Assembly (NCBI RefSeq): GCF_018613835.1
Contig: NZ_JAGGPM010000035.1
Coordinates: 1 to 64,000, forward strand
From: Arthrobacter sp. ISL-5
Lineage (GTDB): Bacteria > Actinomycetota > Actinomycetes > Actinomycetales > Micrococcaceae
Length of the DNA: 64,000 nucleotides
Direction of reading: 5' to 3'
The notes under the pieces were generated by a model. The model ran no database searches and was not told where the DNA came from. It saw only the letters and a list, made by a program, of their open reading frames with translations. The position numbers and the translations under genes were made by a program. Shown one piece after another: positions 32,773 to 40,826 of the stretch; positions within the stretch are counted from its first letter, which is position 1; the number at the start of each line of letters is the position of its first letter.

Positions 32773-34221
32773 CTATTCTCCTCGGAGGACTTCGATAGGA
32801 CGGATGCGGGCGGTCAGCAGCGCCGGAACCAGCGCACCGATGATGGCGACGCCGAACACCGCGGCGATGCCGGCGGCAATGACGCCGGGGGACGCACTCG
32901 CCGTGACGGAGGTGAGCAGCTGGGAGGCGCCGCCCAAGGGTCCGCCCTGGCCTGGAACGCCGCCGGGGAAGCCGCCGGCAGCGCCAGCGAGTCCGGGGCC
33001 GCGCTGGCCGGTGGCGGCCGTCGTCGTGCTGGTGCTCGAGCTGACCAGCGCGGAGGCGATGCCGCCGCTGGCGAATGACGCGATCGCCGCGCCGACGACG
33101 CTGCCGAGCGCCACCAGGACCAGGGCCTCGAGCACGAACTGCAGGCCGATGGTCAGGTTCGGTGCGCCGATGGCCTTCAGCACGCCGATTTCGCGGCGGC
33201 GCTCGCGGACCAGCATGACCATGATCAGCAGGATGATCAGTCCGGCCGTGCCCAGCGCCGCGACGAACGCAACCAGGGAGATGTTCTTGACGCTGTCCAG
33301 CGAGCTGACGGCGGTTTCGAGGTTGCGCTGGCCCTGGGTGACATCGGCTTTGTCGGTGCCGAGCGCGGCCTGGAGGGCGGTCTTGGTGGAGTCGACGTTC
33401 TCCATGCTGTTGACCGTGACAATCATGGTGGAGAGCTCGCCGGGCAGCTCGGCCAGGGTCTGGGCCGCCGGGAGGGTGACGTACAGGGCGTTGTTGCCGA
33501 ACGTGGTTCCGGCGTCGAACAGGCCGGCCACGGTGAAGGTCTTGCTGTTGATGGTGAACGTGGAGCCGACCTTGAGGTTGTTCTTTTCGGCGAGCGTGGT
33601 GCCGAGCAGGGCCTTGGTGGAGTCCGCGGTGTAGTCGCCGAGGCCGGTGCCCTCCGTCAGCTCGAGGGCCTTGCCGGCGCTGTCCACTTCAGCGCCGATG
33701 CCGGTGGCCGTGATCGGCAGGGTCCGCGCCGGCTGCGTGGTGCCGGTTGCGCCGGTGGTTCCTTCACTGGCCTGGTTGCGGTTGCCGAGGGTTCCGGCGT
33801 CGACGGCGGCGGTGAGGCTGGTGGTGAGCGTCGTGGTGGACTGTCCGCCCGGACCGCCCTGGCCGCCGCCCGGGCCGCCTGCCTGGCCGGCTGCCGCCTG
33901 CGCGGCCGCTTCGGCGGCGTTGCGGAGACGCAGGGCCTTTGTTCCGACGACGGCGGTCACGTTGGGAACGCCGGCGGCGGTCGCCGCCTGCTCGGAGCTC
34001 AGCGGCTCGCCGCCGCCTTCGAATCCCTGGCCGCCGGCCGGGTTGACCGTCAGGACGGTCCCCACCGAAGCGTTCAGCTCCTGGACTTTGGCTCCCACGG
34101 CCTGGTTGGCCACGAGCATGGCCAGCGCGAGTCCGATCGCTACGGCCAGCACGGCCACCACGGCCGCCGTTCTGACCTTGTTTCTAAAGGCATTGCCTAC
34201 ACTTCGGGCGAGGACGCTCAC
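32773..34221 (-). CDS. MacB-like/FtsX-type ABC transporter permease
   Basis: A 482-residue permease: an N-terminal membrane helix (about residues 16-38), a large extracytoplasmic domain (about 40-310), and three C-terminal helices of the FtsX core (about 320-345, 375-400, 445-465). Glycine-rich insertions occur in the external domain (GGPGGGQGGPGG) and before the last helix. I start at GTG 34221 because AAGGAG lies 5-6 bases upstream; the longer frame runs through intergenic tandem repeats. Forms an exporter with the ATPase downstream. Confidence 0.88.
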   Translation of the reverse strand: MSVLARSVGNAFRNKVRTAAVVAVLAVAIGLALAMLVANQAVGAKVQELNASVGTVLTVNPAGGQGFEGGGEPLSSEQAATAAGVPNVTAVVGTKALRLRNAAEAAAQAAAGQAGGPGGGQGGPGGQSTTTLTTSLTAAVDAGTLGNRNQASEGTTGATGTTQPARTLPITATGIGAEVDSAGKALELTEGTGLGDYTADSTKALLGTTLAEKNNLKVGSTFTINSKTFTVAGLFDAGTTFGNNALYVTLPAAQTLAELPGELSTMIVTVNSMENVDSTKTALQAALGTDKADVTQGQRNLETAVSSLDSVKNISLVAFVAALGTAGLIILLIMVMLVRERRREIGVLKAIGAPNLTIGLQFVLEALVLVALGSVVGAAIASFASGGIASALVSSSTSTTTAATGQRGPGLAGAAGGFPGGVPGQGGPLGGASQLLTSVTASASPGVIAAGIAAVFGVAIIGALVPALLTARIRPIEVLRGE

Positions 34222-34321
34222 TGCACTCCTTGGGATCACGTGCCGGCGGAATGGCCGGCTTCGGATCCCACATTGCTGCCCGCTGCTGTGTAGGAAACCG
34301 GCCCAAGCTATGTTTGCGCTG

Positions 34322-34375
34322 TGAAGGCCCCGGAGAAACAGGCCCCGGAGAAACGCCCCGGAGAAACAGGCCCAA
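34322..34375 (+). repeat. Short tandem repeat, GCCCCGGAGAAACAG units
   Basis: Three to four imperfect copies of a 13-15 bp unit lie in the 220-base gap between the permease gene and the sugar-binding-protein gene. Nothing else is seen in the gap except the terminator that follows. Confidence 0.6.
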
Positions 34376-34379
34376 GACG

Positions 34380-34423
34380 CCAAGAGCCCCGGCCCTCCCT
34401 CGCGGGGGAGCCGGGGCTCTTGG
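34380..34423 (-). terminator. Terminator of the sugar ABC operon
   Basis: CCAAGAGCCCCGGC pairs perfectly with GCCGGGGCTCTTGG, 18 bases past the stop of the binding-protein gene on the minus strand. Confidence 0.85.
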
Positions 34424-34441
34424 ATGTTGGCGTCTGGAACG

Positions 34442-35554
34442 CTACTTGGTGATCGGTCCGAGTACCGGATCGTCCACGTAGGCCGTCTTGACGTTTTCCT
34501 TGGTCACGATGACCGGCTCCAGCAGGTAGGCCGGAACGGTCTTGACCTTGTTGTTGTAGGACTTGTCGTCGTTGATCTCAGGCTTCTTGCCGGCCTGGAT
34601 GTCCTTGACCATGGTGATCGAGTGCTCGACGAGCTTGCGGGTGTCCTTGTTGATGGTGGAGTACTGCTCACCCGCCATGATGGACTTGACCGACTCGACT
34701 TCCGAGTCCTGGCCGGTGATCACCGGGACCGGTTTGCCGGCAGCCTTGACTGCGGTCAGGATAGCGCGTGCCAACAGATCATTCGGGGACAGGACGCCGT
34801 CCAGCGGAGCGCTGCCATAGGAGCCGCTGAGCAGGGTGTCGGCGCGGCGCTGGGCGTTTTCTGCCTTCCAGCCCTGGGTGACGGCCTGTTCGAATGAGGT
34901 CTGGCGTGAGAGCACCTTGAGGGTGTCGTCGTCGATCTTCGGCTGGAGCACCTTCATGGCGCCGTCGAAGAAGACCTTCGCGTTGGCGTCGTCGGGGGAA
35001 CCGGCGAAGAGTTCGATGTTGTACGGGCCTTCGGGCTTCTTGGCCTTCATGCCCTCGAGGAGTGCCTGGCCCTGAAGCTCGCCCACCTTGAAGTTGTCGT
35101 AGGCCACGTAGTAGTCCACGTTCTCGGTGTTCAGCAGGAGACGGTCGTACGCGATGATGGTCGCGCCGGCGTCCTTAGCCTGCTTGAGCTGGGTGCCGAG
35201 CTGGGCGCCGTCGATGGCACCTACGATGATGACCTTGGCGCCCTTGGTGATCATGGCGCTGATCTGGTTCTGCTGCTCCGAGACGCCGCCGTTGGCGAAC
35301 TGAACGTCCGCCTTGAAGCCGGCCTCCTTGAGGCCGTCGTTGAACAGCTTCTCCGCCAGGACCCAGTTTTCGCTGGTCTTCTGGGGGAGTGCGACGCCGA
35401 TCGAGGAGTCCTTGGGGAATGCCTCGCCGCCCGCGGTGCCACCGCCCGTTGTACCGGAGTCGGTACGGCCGCAGGCTGTCAGCGCCAGTGCCGCAATGGC
35501 GGCGATTGCTGCCGCCTTTCCTGCTTTACCAATCATTCGCATTGCTTGGTTCAC
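34442..35554 (-). CDS. chvE: ChvE-like sugar-binding lipoprotein of ABC importer
   Basis: A 370-residue periplasmic-binding-type (peripla_BP_4) lipoprotein: signal peptide with lipobox ALTAC (cysteine near residue 28), then a two-lobed sugar-binding domain beginning IGVALPQKTSENWVLAEK. It is the closest in build to ChvE/multiple-monosaccharide-binding proteins that work with GguAB (MmsAB). It is third gene of the operon ATPase-permease-binding protein; the order is unusual in that the binding protein comes last. Probable ligands are aldoses such as galactose, glucose, arabinose or xylose. Confidence 0.88.
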   Translation of the reverse strand: MNQAMRMIGKAGKAAAIAAIAALALTACGRTDSGTTGGGTAGGEAFPKDSSIGVALPQKTSENWVLAEKLFNDGLKEAGFKADVQFANGGVSEQQNQISAMITKGAKVIIVGAIDGAQLGTQLKQAKDAGATIIAYDRLLLNTENVDYYVAYDNFKVGELQGQALLEGMKAKKPEGPYNIELFAGSPDDANAKVFFDGAMKVLQPKIDDDTLKVLSRQTSFEQAVTQGWKAENAQRRADTLLSGSYGSAPLDGVLSPNDLLARAILTAVKAAGKPVPVITGQDSEVESVKSIMAGEQYSTINKDTRKLVEHSITMVKDIQAGKKPEINDDKSYNNKVKTVPAYLLEPVIVTKENVKTAYVDDPVLGPITK

Positions 35555-35595
35555 TTTCTATAGGGGTGGGAAATGCATCCGGGAGAGGTGCGTGC

Positions 35596-36873
35596 TCAGG
35601 ACTCCCGGGAGATGGTTGCTTTGGTCGAGGTGACCTCGTCCGGCTGGAGCGGTGTGCCTCCGGTGGGGCGGTTGAAGCTCTGGGTCAGCATGCCGATGAT
35701 GGACCTCTTGCCCTGGGACTTGTTGTAGACGTCGAAGGCCACGGCGATCAGCAGGACCAGGCCCTTGATGATCTGGGTGAGGTCGGCGCCGACGCCGAGC
35801 AGCTGCAGGCCGTTGTTCAGCACGGCCATCACCAGGCCGCCGACGATCGAGCCGATCACGGTGCCCACGCCGCCGGTCACGGCGGCGCCGCCGATGAACA
35901 CGGCTGCGATGGCGTCCAGTTCCCAGCCCACGCCGTCGAACGGGCCGGAGGCAGTGGACCGGCCGACGAAGATCATGCCGGCCAGGCCGGAAAGGATGGC
36001 CATGTTCATCATGACCAGGAAGTTGACCTTCTTGGACTGGACGCCGGAGAGCTCTGCAGCGTGGCGGTTTCCGCCCACTGCATAGACGTGGCGGCCCACG
36101 ACGGTCTTGGAGGAGATGAAGCCGTAGATCAGGACCAGCACGGCCAGGATGAGGCCGGGGATCGGGAAGGAGGTCCCGGGGCGGCCCGTGGCGAAGAGGT
36201 ACGTCGCGTAGAGGATGGCGCCGCAGATCAGCACCAGCTTGGTGACGACCACCCACCCCTCGGGAACCTCGGCGCCGAGCGCCTTGGCGGTGCGGCGGGA
36301 GCGGAGTTCACTGAAGACCACGAAGGCGACGCCCAGCAGGCCGAGCAGCAGTGTGAGGTTGTTGAAGCCGGTGTTCGGGCCCACCTCGGGAAGGTAGCCG
36401 GAGCCGATGTACTGGAAGTCCGCGGGGACGGGGATGGTGTTGGACTTGCCGACGAACTGGTTGAATCCGCGGAACAGCAGCATGCCGGCGAGCGTCACGA
36501 TGAACGCGGGGATTCCCACGTACGCCGTCCAGAACCCTTGCCAGACGCCGATCAGGGCTCCAAGCGCAAGTCCGAGCAGAATGCCCGCCCACCAGGGGAT
36601 ACCCCAGTCCCTGATGGCCAGCGCCACCGTCACGCCGACGAACGCCGCCACGGAGCCGACCGAGAGGTCGATGTGCCCGGCGATGATGACCAGCACCATG
36701 CCGATGGCCAGGATCAGGATGTAGGAGTTGCCGTTGAAGAGGTTGATGACGTTGCCGGGGGTGAGGGTGCGGCCCTCGGTGGCGATTTGGAAGAAAACGA
36801 TCAGTGCAACCAGGGCGAAGATCATGCCGAATTGGCGGGTGTTGCCGCCAAAGAGCTTCTTGAGCGCGTTCAT
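35596..36873 (-). CDS. mmsB: Sugar ABC transporter permease (GguB/MmsB-like)
   Basis: A 425-residue BPD_transp_2-family permease with about ten to eleven membrane helices, longer than RbsC-type permeases because of the extra helices and loops found in the GguB/XylH subgroup. The EAA-like loop region (FIGGAAVTGGVGTVIGSIVGGLVMAVLNNGLQLLG) is near residues 330-365. It lies 44 bases after the ATPase gene and 41 before the binding protein gene. Confidence 0.9.
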   Translation of the reverse strand: MNALKKLFGGNTRQFGMIFALVALIVFFQIATEGRTLTPGNVINLFNGNSYILILAIGMVLVIIAGHIDLSVGSVAAFVGVTVALAIRDWGIPWWAGILLGLALGALIGVWQGFWTAYVGIPAFIVTLAGMLLFRGFNQFVGKSNTIPVPADFQYIGSGYLPEVGPNTGFNNLTLLLGLLGVAFVVFSELRSRRTAKALGAEVPEGWVVVTKLVLICGAILYATYLFATGRPGTSFPIPGLILAVLVLIYGFISSKTVVGRHVYAVGGNRHAAELSGVQSKKVNFLVMMNMAILSGLAGMIFVGRSTASGPFDGVGWELDAIAAVFIGGAAVTGGVGTVIGSIVGGLVMAVLNNGLQLLGVGADLTQIIKGLVLLIAVAFDVYNKSQGKRSIIGMLTQSFNRPTGGTPLQPDEVTSTKATISRES

Positions 36874-36917
36874 TGTGTCAGTCCTTGTTCTGGAAGGTTC
36901 TGGAGGATTCCAGAGGG

Positions 36918-38474
36918 TCAGGCGGTTTTTCGGGCGGAAGTCATAAGTTTCATGAGGCTTTCCTGGCTGGCTTCGTCCTTGTCCACGACGCCGGTGATGG
37001 CGCCTTCGAAGATGGTGTAGATGCGGTCGGACAGGCCGAGCAGCTCAGGGAGTTCGGAGGAGATGACGATGACGGCCTTGCCCTGGTTGGCCAGCTGCTG
37101 GATGATGCCGTAGATCTCGTACTTGGCGCCGACGTCGATGCCGCGGGTGGGTTCGTCCAGGATCAACAGGTCAGGATCCGTGAACATCCACTTGGCCAGG
37201 ACCACCTTCTGCTGGTTGCCGCCGGAAAGCTTGGCCACGCCTTCCTCCACTGACGGCGTCTTGGTCCGCAGCGACTTGCGGTACTGCTCGGCCACCGTGA
37301 ATTCCTTGTTGGCATCCACCACGAAGTGCTTGCTGATCTTGTGCAGCGCCGCTGAGACGGTGGTGGTCTTGATGTCATCCAGGAGGTTCAGGCCCAGTGA
37401 CTTCCGGTCTTCGGTGACGTAGCCGAGGCCGGCGTCGATGGCCTGCTTGACGCTCTTGAGGTGGAGTTCCTTGCCGTTCTTGTAGATGCTGCCGGTGATG
37501 AACCGGCCGTAGGAACGGCCGAACACGGAGCGTGCAAGTTCGGTGCGGCCGGCTCCCATGAGCCCGGCGAAGCCCACGATCTCGCCGCGGCGGACGAAGA
37601 AGTTGGAGCCTTTGCAGACCAGGCGGTCCTGCACCTGCGGATGCCCGACGGTCCAGTTCTTGACCTCGAACAGCACCTCGCCGATTTTGGGCTCGTGGTC
37701 CGGGAACCGGGACTCCAGCGTGCGCCCCACCATGCCCTTGATGATGCGGTCCTCGTCAACGCCGTCGGCCTTCACATCGAGGGTCTCAATGGACTTGCCG
37801 TCGCGGATGATGGTGATGGAATCCGCGATCTGTTCGATCTCGTTGAGCTTGTGGGAAATGATGATGGACGTGATGCCGCGGCCCTTGAGCCCCAGCATGA
37901 GGTCCAGCAGGTGCTGGGAATCGGATTCGTTGAGGGCGGCCGTGGGCTCGTCCAGAATCAGCAGTTTTACCGACTTGCTCAGTGCCTTGGCGATCTCCAC
38001 GAGCTGCTGCTTGCCGACGCCGATTTCCTTCACGGGGGTATCCGGGTTCTCCCGCAATCCCACCCGGGCGAGCAGCTCGCGGGTCCGGGTGCGGGCCTCG
38101 GCCCAGTCGATCACGCCCCGCTTGACGGGCTCGTTGCCCAGGAAGATGTTCTCGGTGATGGACAGTTCCGGGATCAGCGCGAGTTCCTGGTGGATGATCA
38201 CGATGCCCGCATGCTCGCTGGCCCGGATGTCCTTGAACTGCTGGACCTCGGCCTGGTACACGATGTCGCCCGTGTAGGTGCCGTACGGGTAGACACCCGA
38301 GAGGACCTTCATCAAGGTGGACTTTCCTGCGCCGTTCTCCCCGCAGATCGCGTGGATCTCGCCGGCCTTCACCCGGAGGTTCACATCGGCCAATGCTTTA
38401 ACGCCGGGGAATTCCTTGGTGATGGAACGCATCTCGAGGATTACCGGATCGCCTTGCGTGTCGAGGGACGTCAT
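36918..38474 (-). CDS. mmsA: Sugar ABC transporter ATPase, two-domain (GguA/MmsA-like)
   Basis: A 518-residue protein with two fused nucleotide-binding domains, as in RbsA/XylG/MglA. The first has Walker A GENGAGKST (about residues 45-53), VGKQQLVEIAKAL and LILDEPTAAL. The second has a degenerate Walker A region (GFAGLMGAGRTEL) and LSGGNQQKVVLAKWM with LILDEPTRGIDVGAKYEIY. It is the first gene of the operon, with a sigma-A-type promoter and a 26-bp site shared with the ROK gene upstream. Confidence 0.92.
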   Translation of the reverse strand: MTSLDTQGDPVILEMRSITKEFPGVKALADVNLRVKAGEIHAICGENGAGKSTLMKVLSGVYPYGTYTGDIVYQAEVQQFKDIRASEHAGIVIIHQELALIPELSITENIFLGNEPVKRGVIDWAEARTRTRELLARVGLRENPDTPVKEIGVGKQQLVEIAKALSKSVKLLILDEPTAALNESDSQHLLDLMLGLKGRGITSIIISHKLNEIEQIADSITIIRDGKSIETLDVKADGVDEDRIIKGMVGRTLESRFPDHEPKIGEVLFEVKNWTVGHPQVQDRLVCKGSNFFVRRGEIVGFAGLMGAGRTELARSVFGRSYGRFITGSIYKNGKELHLKSVKQAIDAGLGYVTEDRKSLGLNLLDDIKTTTVSAALHKISKHFVVDANKEFTVAEQYRKSLRTKTPSVEEGVAKLSGGNQQKVVLAKWMFTDPDLLILDEPTRGIDVGAKYEIYGIIQQLANQGKAVIVISSELPELLGLSDRIYTIFEGAITGVVDKDEASQESLMKLMTSARKTA

Positions 38475-38524
38475 TTGCCCTTACGCCTCCAATGCGTGAC
38501 TTCGTTGTCCGCCCTGCAATCCGC

Positions 38525-38586
38525 AGGGCCGTCTGATGAAAAAGTAAACTGGATCACAACCCTTGTCGTCAAGTCTTTAACGCAAC
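38525..38586 (-). promoter_or_regulatory. Promoter and ROK-type operator of the sugar ABC operon
   Basis: On the minus strand the site at 38561-38586 reads GTTGCGTTAA, AGA, CTTGAC, G, ACAAGG. Its TTGACG is a -35 box, 18 bases before TTTACT (-10). The same site (changes only at the three- and one-base gaps) lies at the ROK gene. It contains an imperfect inverted repeat GTTAA-N4-TTGAC. Confidence 0.75.
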
Positions 38587-38604
38587 AGGCACATAACGAA
38601 AAGC

Positions 38605-39795
38605 TTACGAGCGCCGGATTCCGGCATGTTGGAAGACCAGGGCTGCGGCGCCCAGGGCCTCGGCACGGTCGCCCAAAGAGGACATTGTCAGGGTCGTGGT
38701 TTCCCCGATGACGGGCACTGCATGCCGCACGAGACCCCGGCGGACGGGGTCCAGCAGAAGCTCGCCCAGTCCGGCAAGCGGACCGCCCACCACGATCACT
38801 TCCGGGTTGATCAGGTTGGCCACATTGCCCAGCGCCCGGCCCACCGCCAGCCCGGCGTCATCCACGACACGCAGCGTCGCGGAGTCCCGTGCCAGCGCCT
38901 TGCGGACAATGTCCGCGGGCGTCAGCGGCCGTTCCTCGCCCCGGCTCAGCAGTTCGATCATGGTGGTGGTGGAGGCGATGGTCTCGAGGCAGCCCCTGTT
39001 GCCGCAGCGGCAGATCAGGCCGTGTTCATGGATTGTGGCGTGGCCGATTTCGCCCGTGATCCCCACGCTGCCGTAGTACGGGGCGCCGTTGAGGATCAGG
39101 CCGGCGCCAATGCCCGAACCGATCTTGAGGAACATCAGGTTGCTGACGCCGCTGTGCGGGCCCCACGTGACCTCGGACAGCGCCCCCAGATTGGCGTCAT
39201 TGTCAATGAATACGGGGAACTGCAGGGTGTTCTCGAGGTGCTCCAGGATGTTGATGCCCACCCACTCGGGGAGGATGGCGCCCTGCGCCACGGTGCCCGT
39301 CCGGCGGTCGATGGGCCCGGGAATTCCGACGCCGGCACCCACCACGGCGCTGCGCTCCACGCCGCTGTCGGCGAGCAGTTTGGCCAGCAGCGTGACGGCG
39401 GCCTCAATGCCTTGGTCGGCATGGTGCCCGAGCGGAAGCAGGACGGATTCCTCGGCGATGATGTGGTAGCTGAGCGAGGCGAGCACCACGCGGAGGTGCC
39501 TGCGGCCGAAGTCGATGCCGACGGCCACGGCGCCGTTGCTGTTCAGGCGGACGTTCAGCGCCCGCCGCCCGGAGCTGGTGATCGGTTCGGTGGACGCCAG
39601 GCCGGAGTCCTGCATGATTTTGACGATGTTGGACACCGTTGCAGTGGACAGTCCGGTTTGCCGGGCGAGCTCCGCCTGGGTGGAGGGGCCGTTGAGCAGG
39701 CATTCGATGATCCGCTGCTGGTTGAGGTGCCTAAGCGCGGACTGCGATCCGGGGTTTTTGGTTCGGCTCCTCGTTGAGCGCGATGTTGAGGGCAT
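38605..39795 (-). CDS. ROK-family transcriptional repressor
   Basis: A 396-residue regulator. The N-terminal MarR-like winged helix (about residues 20-80, LNQQRIIECLLNGPSTQAELARQTGLSTATVSNIVKIMQDSGL) is followed by a ROK sugar-kinase-like domain with the ATP-loop VGIDFGRRHLRVVLA and the zinc-site pattern CRCGNRGCLETIAS. It sits upstream of the ChvE/GguAB operon and shares an operator with it, so it probably represses import genes in the absence of the sugar. I start at ATG 39795, which has no ribosome binding site; the promoter position suggests a leaderless mRNA. Confidence 0.9.
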   Translation of the reverse strand: MPSTSRSTRSRTKNPGSQSALRHLNQQRIIECLLNGPSTQAELARQTGLSTATVSNIVKIMQDSGLASTEPITSSGRRALNVRLNSNGAVAVGIDFGRRHLRVVLASLSYHIIAEESVLLPLGHHADQGIEAAVTLLAKLLADSGVERSAVVGAGVGIPGPIDRRTGTVAQGAILPEWVGINILEHLENTLQFPVFIDNDANLGALSEVTWGPHSGVSNLMFLKIGSGIGAGLILNGAPYYGSVGITGEIGHATIHEHGLICRCGNRGCLETIASTTTMIELLSRGEERPLTPADIVRKALARDSATLRVVDDAGLAVGRALGNVANLINPEVIVVGGPLAGLGELLLDPVRRGLVRHAVPVIGETTTLTMSSLGDRAEALGAAALVFQHAGIRRS

Positions 39796-39803
39796 GCTAT
39801 GAA

Positions 39804-39845
39804 GATTGCACCATCCGCACCTTGTAGTCAAGAAGTTAACGCAAC
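39804..39845 (-). promoter_or_regulatory. Promoter and operator of the ROK gene
   Basis: The minus strand at 39820-39845 reads GTTGCGTTAA, CTT, CTTGAC, T, ACAAGG, the same site as in front of the ABC operon. TTGACT is the -35; 17 bases later CAATCT is a plausible -10. Transcription would begin at or within a few bases of the ATG at 39795, i.e. a leaderless message. Confidence 0.65.
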
Positions 39846-39998
39846 GGGAGCATGCTTGCGGTTTTGGACTCCCCGGACGATCCGTCCCGCAGGCCGGGCC
39901 GGCAGGTGCAAATACACCGGCGCGCCCGGCTGTCACCGCGGATACGCTGAGGAGACGGCCCGGCGTTGGGCGGGCGTTCACGAGGACTCGAGGTGATC

Positions 39999-40826
39999 AT
40001 GGTGCTGCTGGCACTGTTGCAGGCAAACGCCGCTGTTTTGGATATCGAACGGAACTGCCGGGCCATTGACGAGGCCGCCCGGAAGGCCGCGGAAGCCGGA
40101 GCCGGCGTGCTGCTGACTCCCGAGCTCTTTCCCGTGGGGTATGCGCCGCTGCGGATCCGCACGGAGCTGGATCCGGCCCTCATCCCGGACATCTGCGGCA
40201 CGTTGGCGGAAATCGCCGCCCGTCACCGGATCGCGCTGGTCTACAGCCTGCCGGCCGTCACGCCCGGTGGGCAGTGGCAGATCACCGCGACGCTTCTCGG
40301 CGATCGGGGGGAGGAGCTCCTCACGTACGCCAAGGTCCACTTGTTCGGGCCGGAGGAGCGCAAGGCGTTCAGCCCCGCAGAAGCAGCCCCCGCCGTCGTC
40401 GATCTAGGCGGTATCAGGGCGTCGCTGGCCATTTGCTATGACGTGGAATTTCCCGAGATTGTGCGCGCAGCCGCCGCCCGCGGCGCCGAACTGCTCCTGG
40501 CTCCCACCGCGCTGGCGCACGGATTCGACGCCGTTCCCCAGGTCCTCCTGCGCGCCCGGGCACTGGAGAGTCAGCTGACGGTGGCCTACGCCAACCATTC
40601 GGGCGCGGAGGACGGCTGCCAGTTCCTGGGCGGGAGCGTCATCGCCGCTCCGGACGGGTCGCTGCTGGCGGCAGCGGGCACCGGCCCGGAGCTGCTGTTC
40701 GCCGAGGTCAGCGCGGACGCTGCCCGGAACGCCAGGGCGGTTGTGCCCTACCTCGAGGACCGGCGTCCCGCTGTTTACCGGTCCTGGGAAGACGGCCTGG
40801 CCGAGGACGGCTCCGCCGGGGGCTGA
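39999..40826 (+). CDS. Carbon-nitrogen hydrolase (nitrilase-superfamily amidase; DavA-like)
   Basis: A 275-residue nitrilase-superfamily amidase with the catalytic triad Glu42 (LLTPELFP), Lys112 (TYAKVHLFG) and Cys146 (AICYDVEFPE). GAGG lies six bases before the ATG. Length and context fit 5-aminovaleramidase (DavA), which hydrolyses the product of lysine 2-monooxygenase; a DavB-like monooxygenase lies 4.4 kb downstream. Other omega-amide or general aliphatic amides are possible substrates. Its 3' end overlaps the convergent PucR gene by about 50 bases. Confidence 0.82.
   Translation: MVLLALLQANAAVLDIERNCRAIDEAARKAAEAGAGVLLTPELFPVGYAPLRIRTELDPALIPDICGTLAEIAARHRIALVYSLPAVTPGGQWQITATLLGDRGEELLTYAKVHLFGPEERKAFSPAEAAPAVVDLGGIRASLAICYDVEFPEIVRAAAARGAELLLAPTALAHGFDAVPQVLLRARALESQLTVAYANHSGAEDGCQFLGGSVIAAPDGSLLAAAGTGPELLFAEVSADAARNARAVVPYLEDRRPAVYRSWEDGLAEDGSAGG

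Noticed and set aside
34322..34375. N-terminal extension of the MacB-like permease through the 15-bp tandem repeats
   Set aside because: A GTG at 34221 has AAGGAG at proper distance and the permease family begins there; the upstream frame is repeat DNA.
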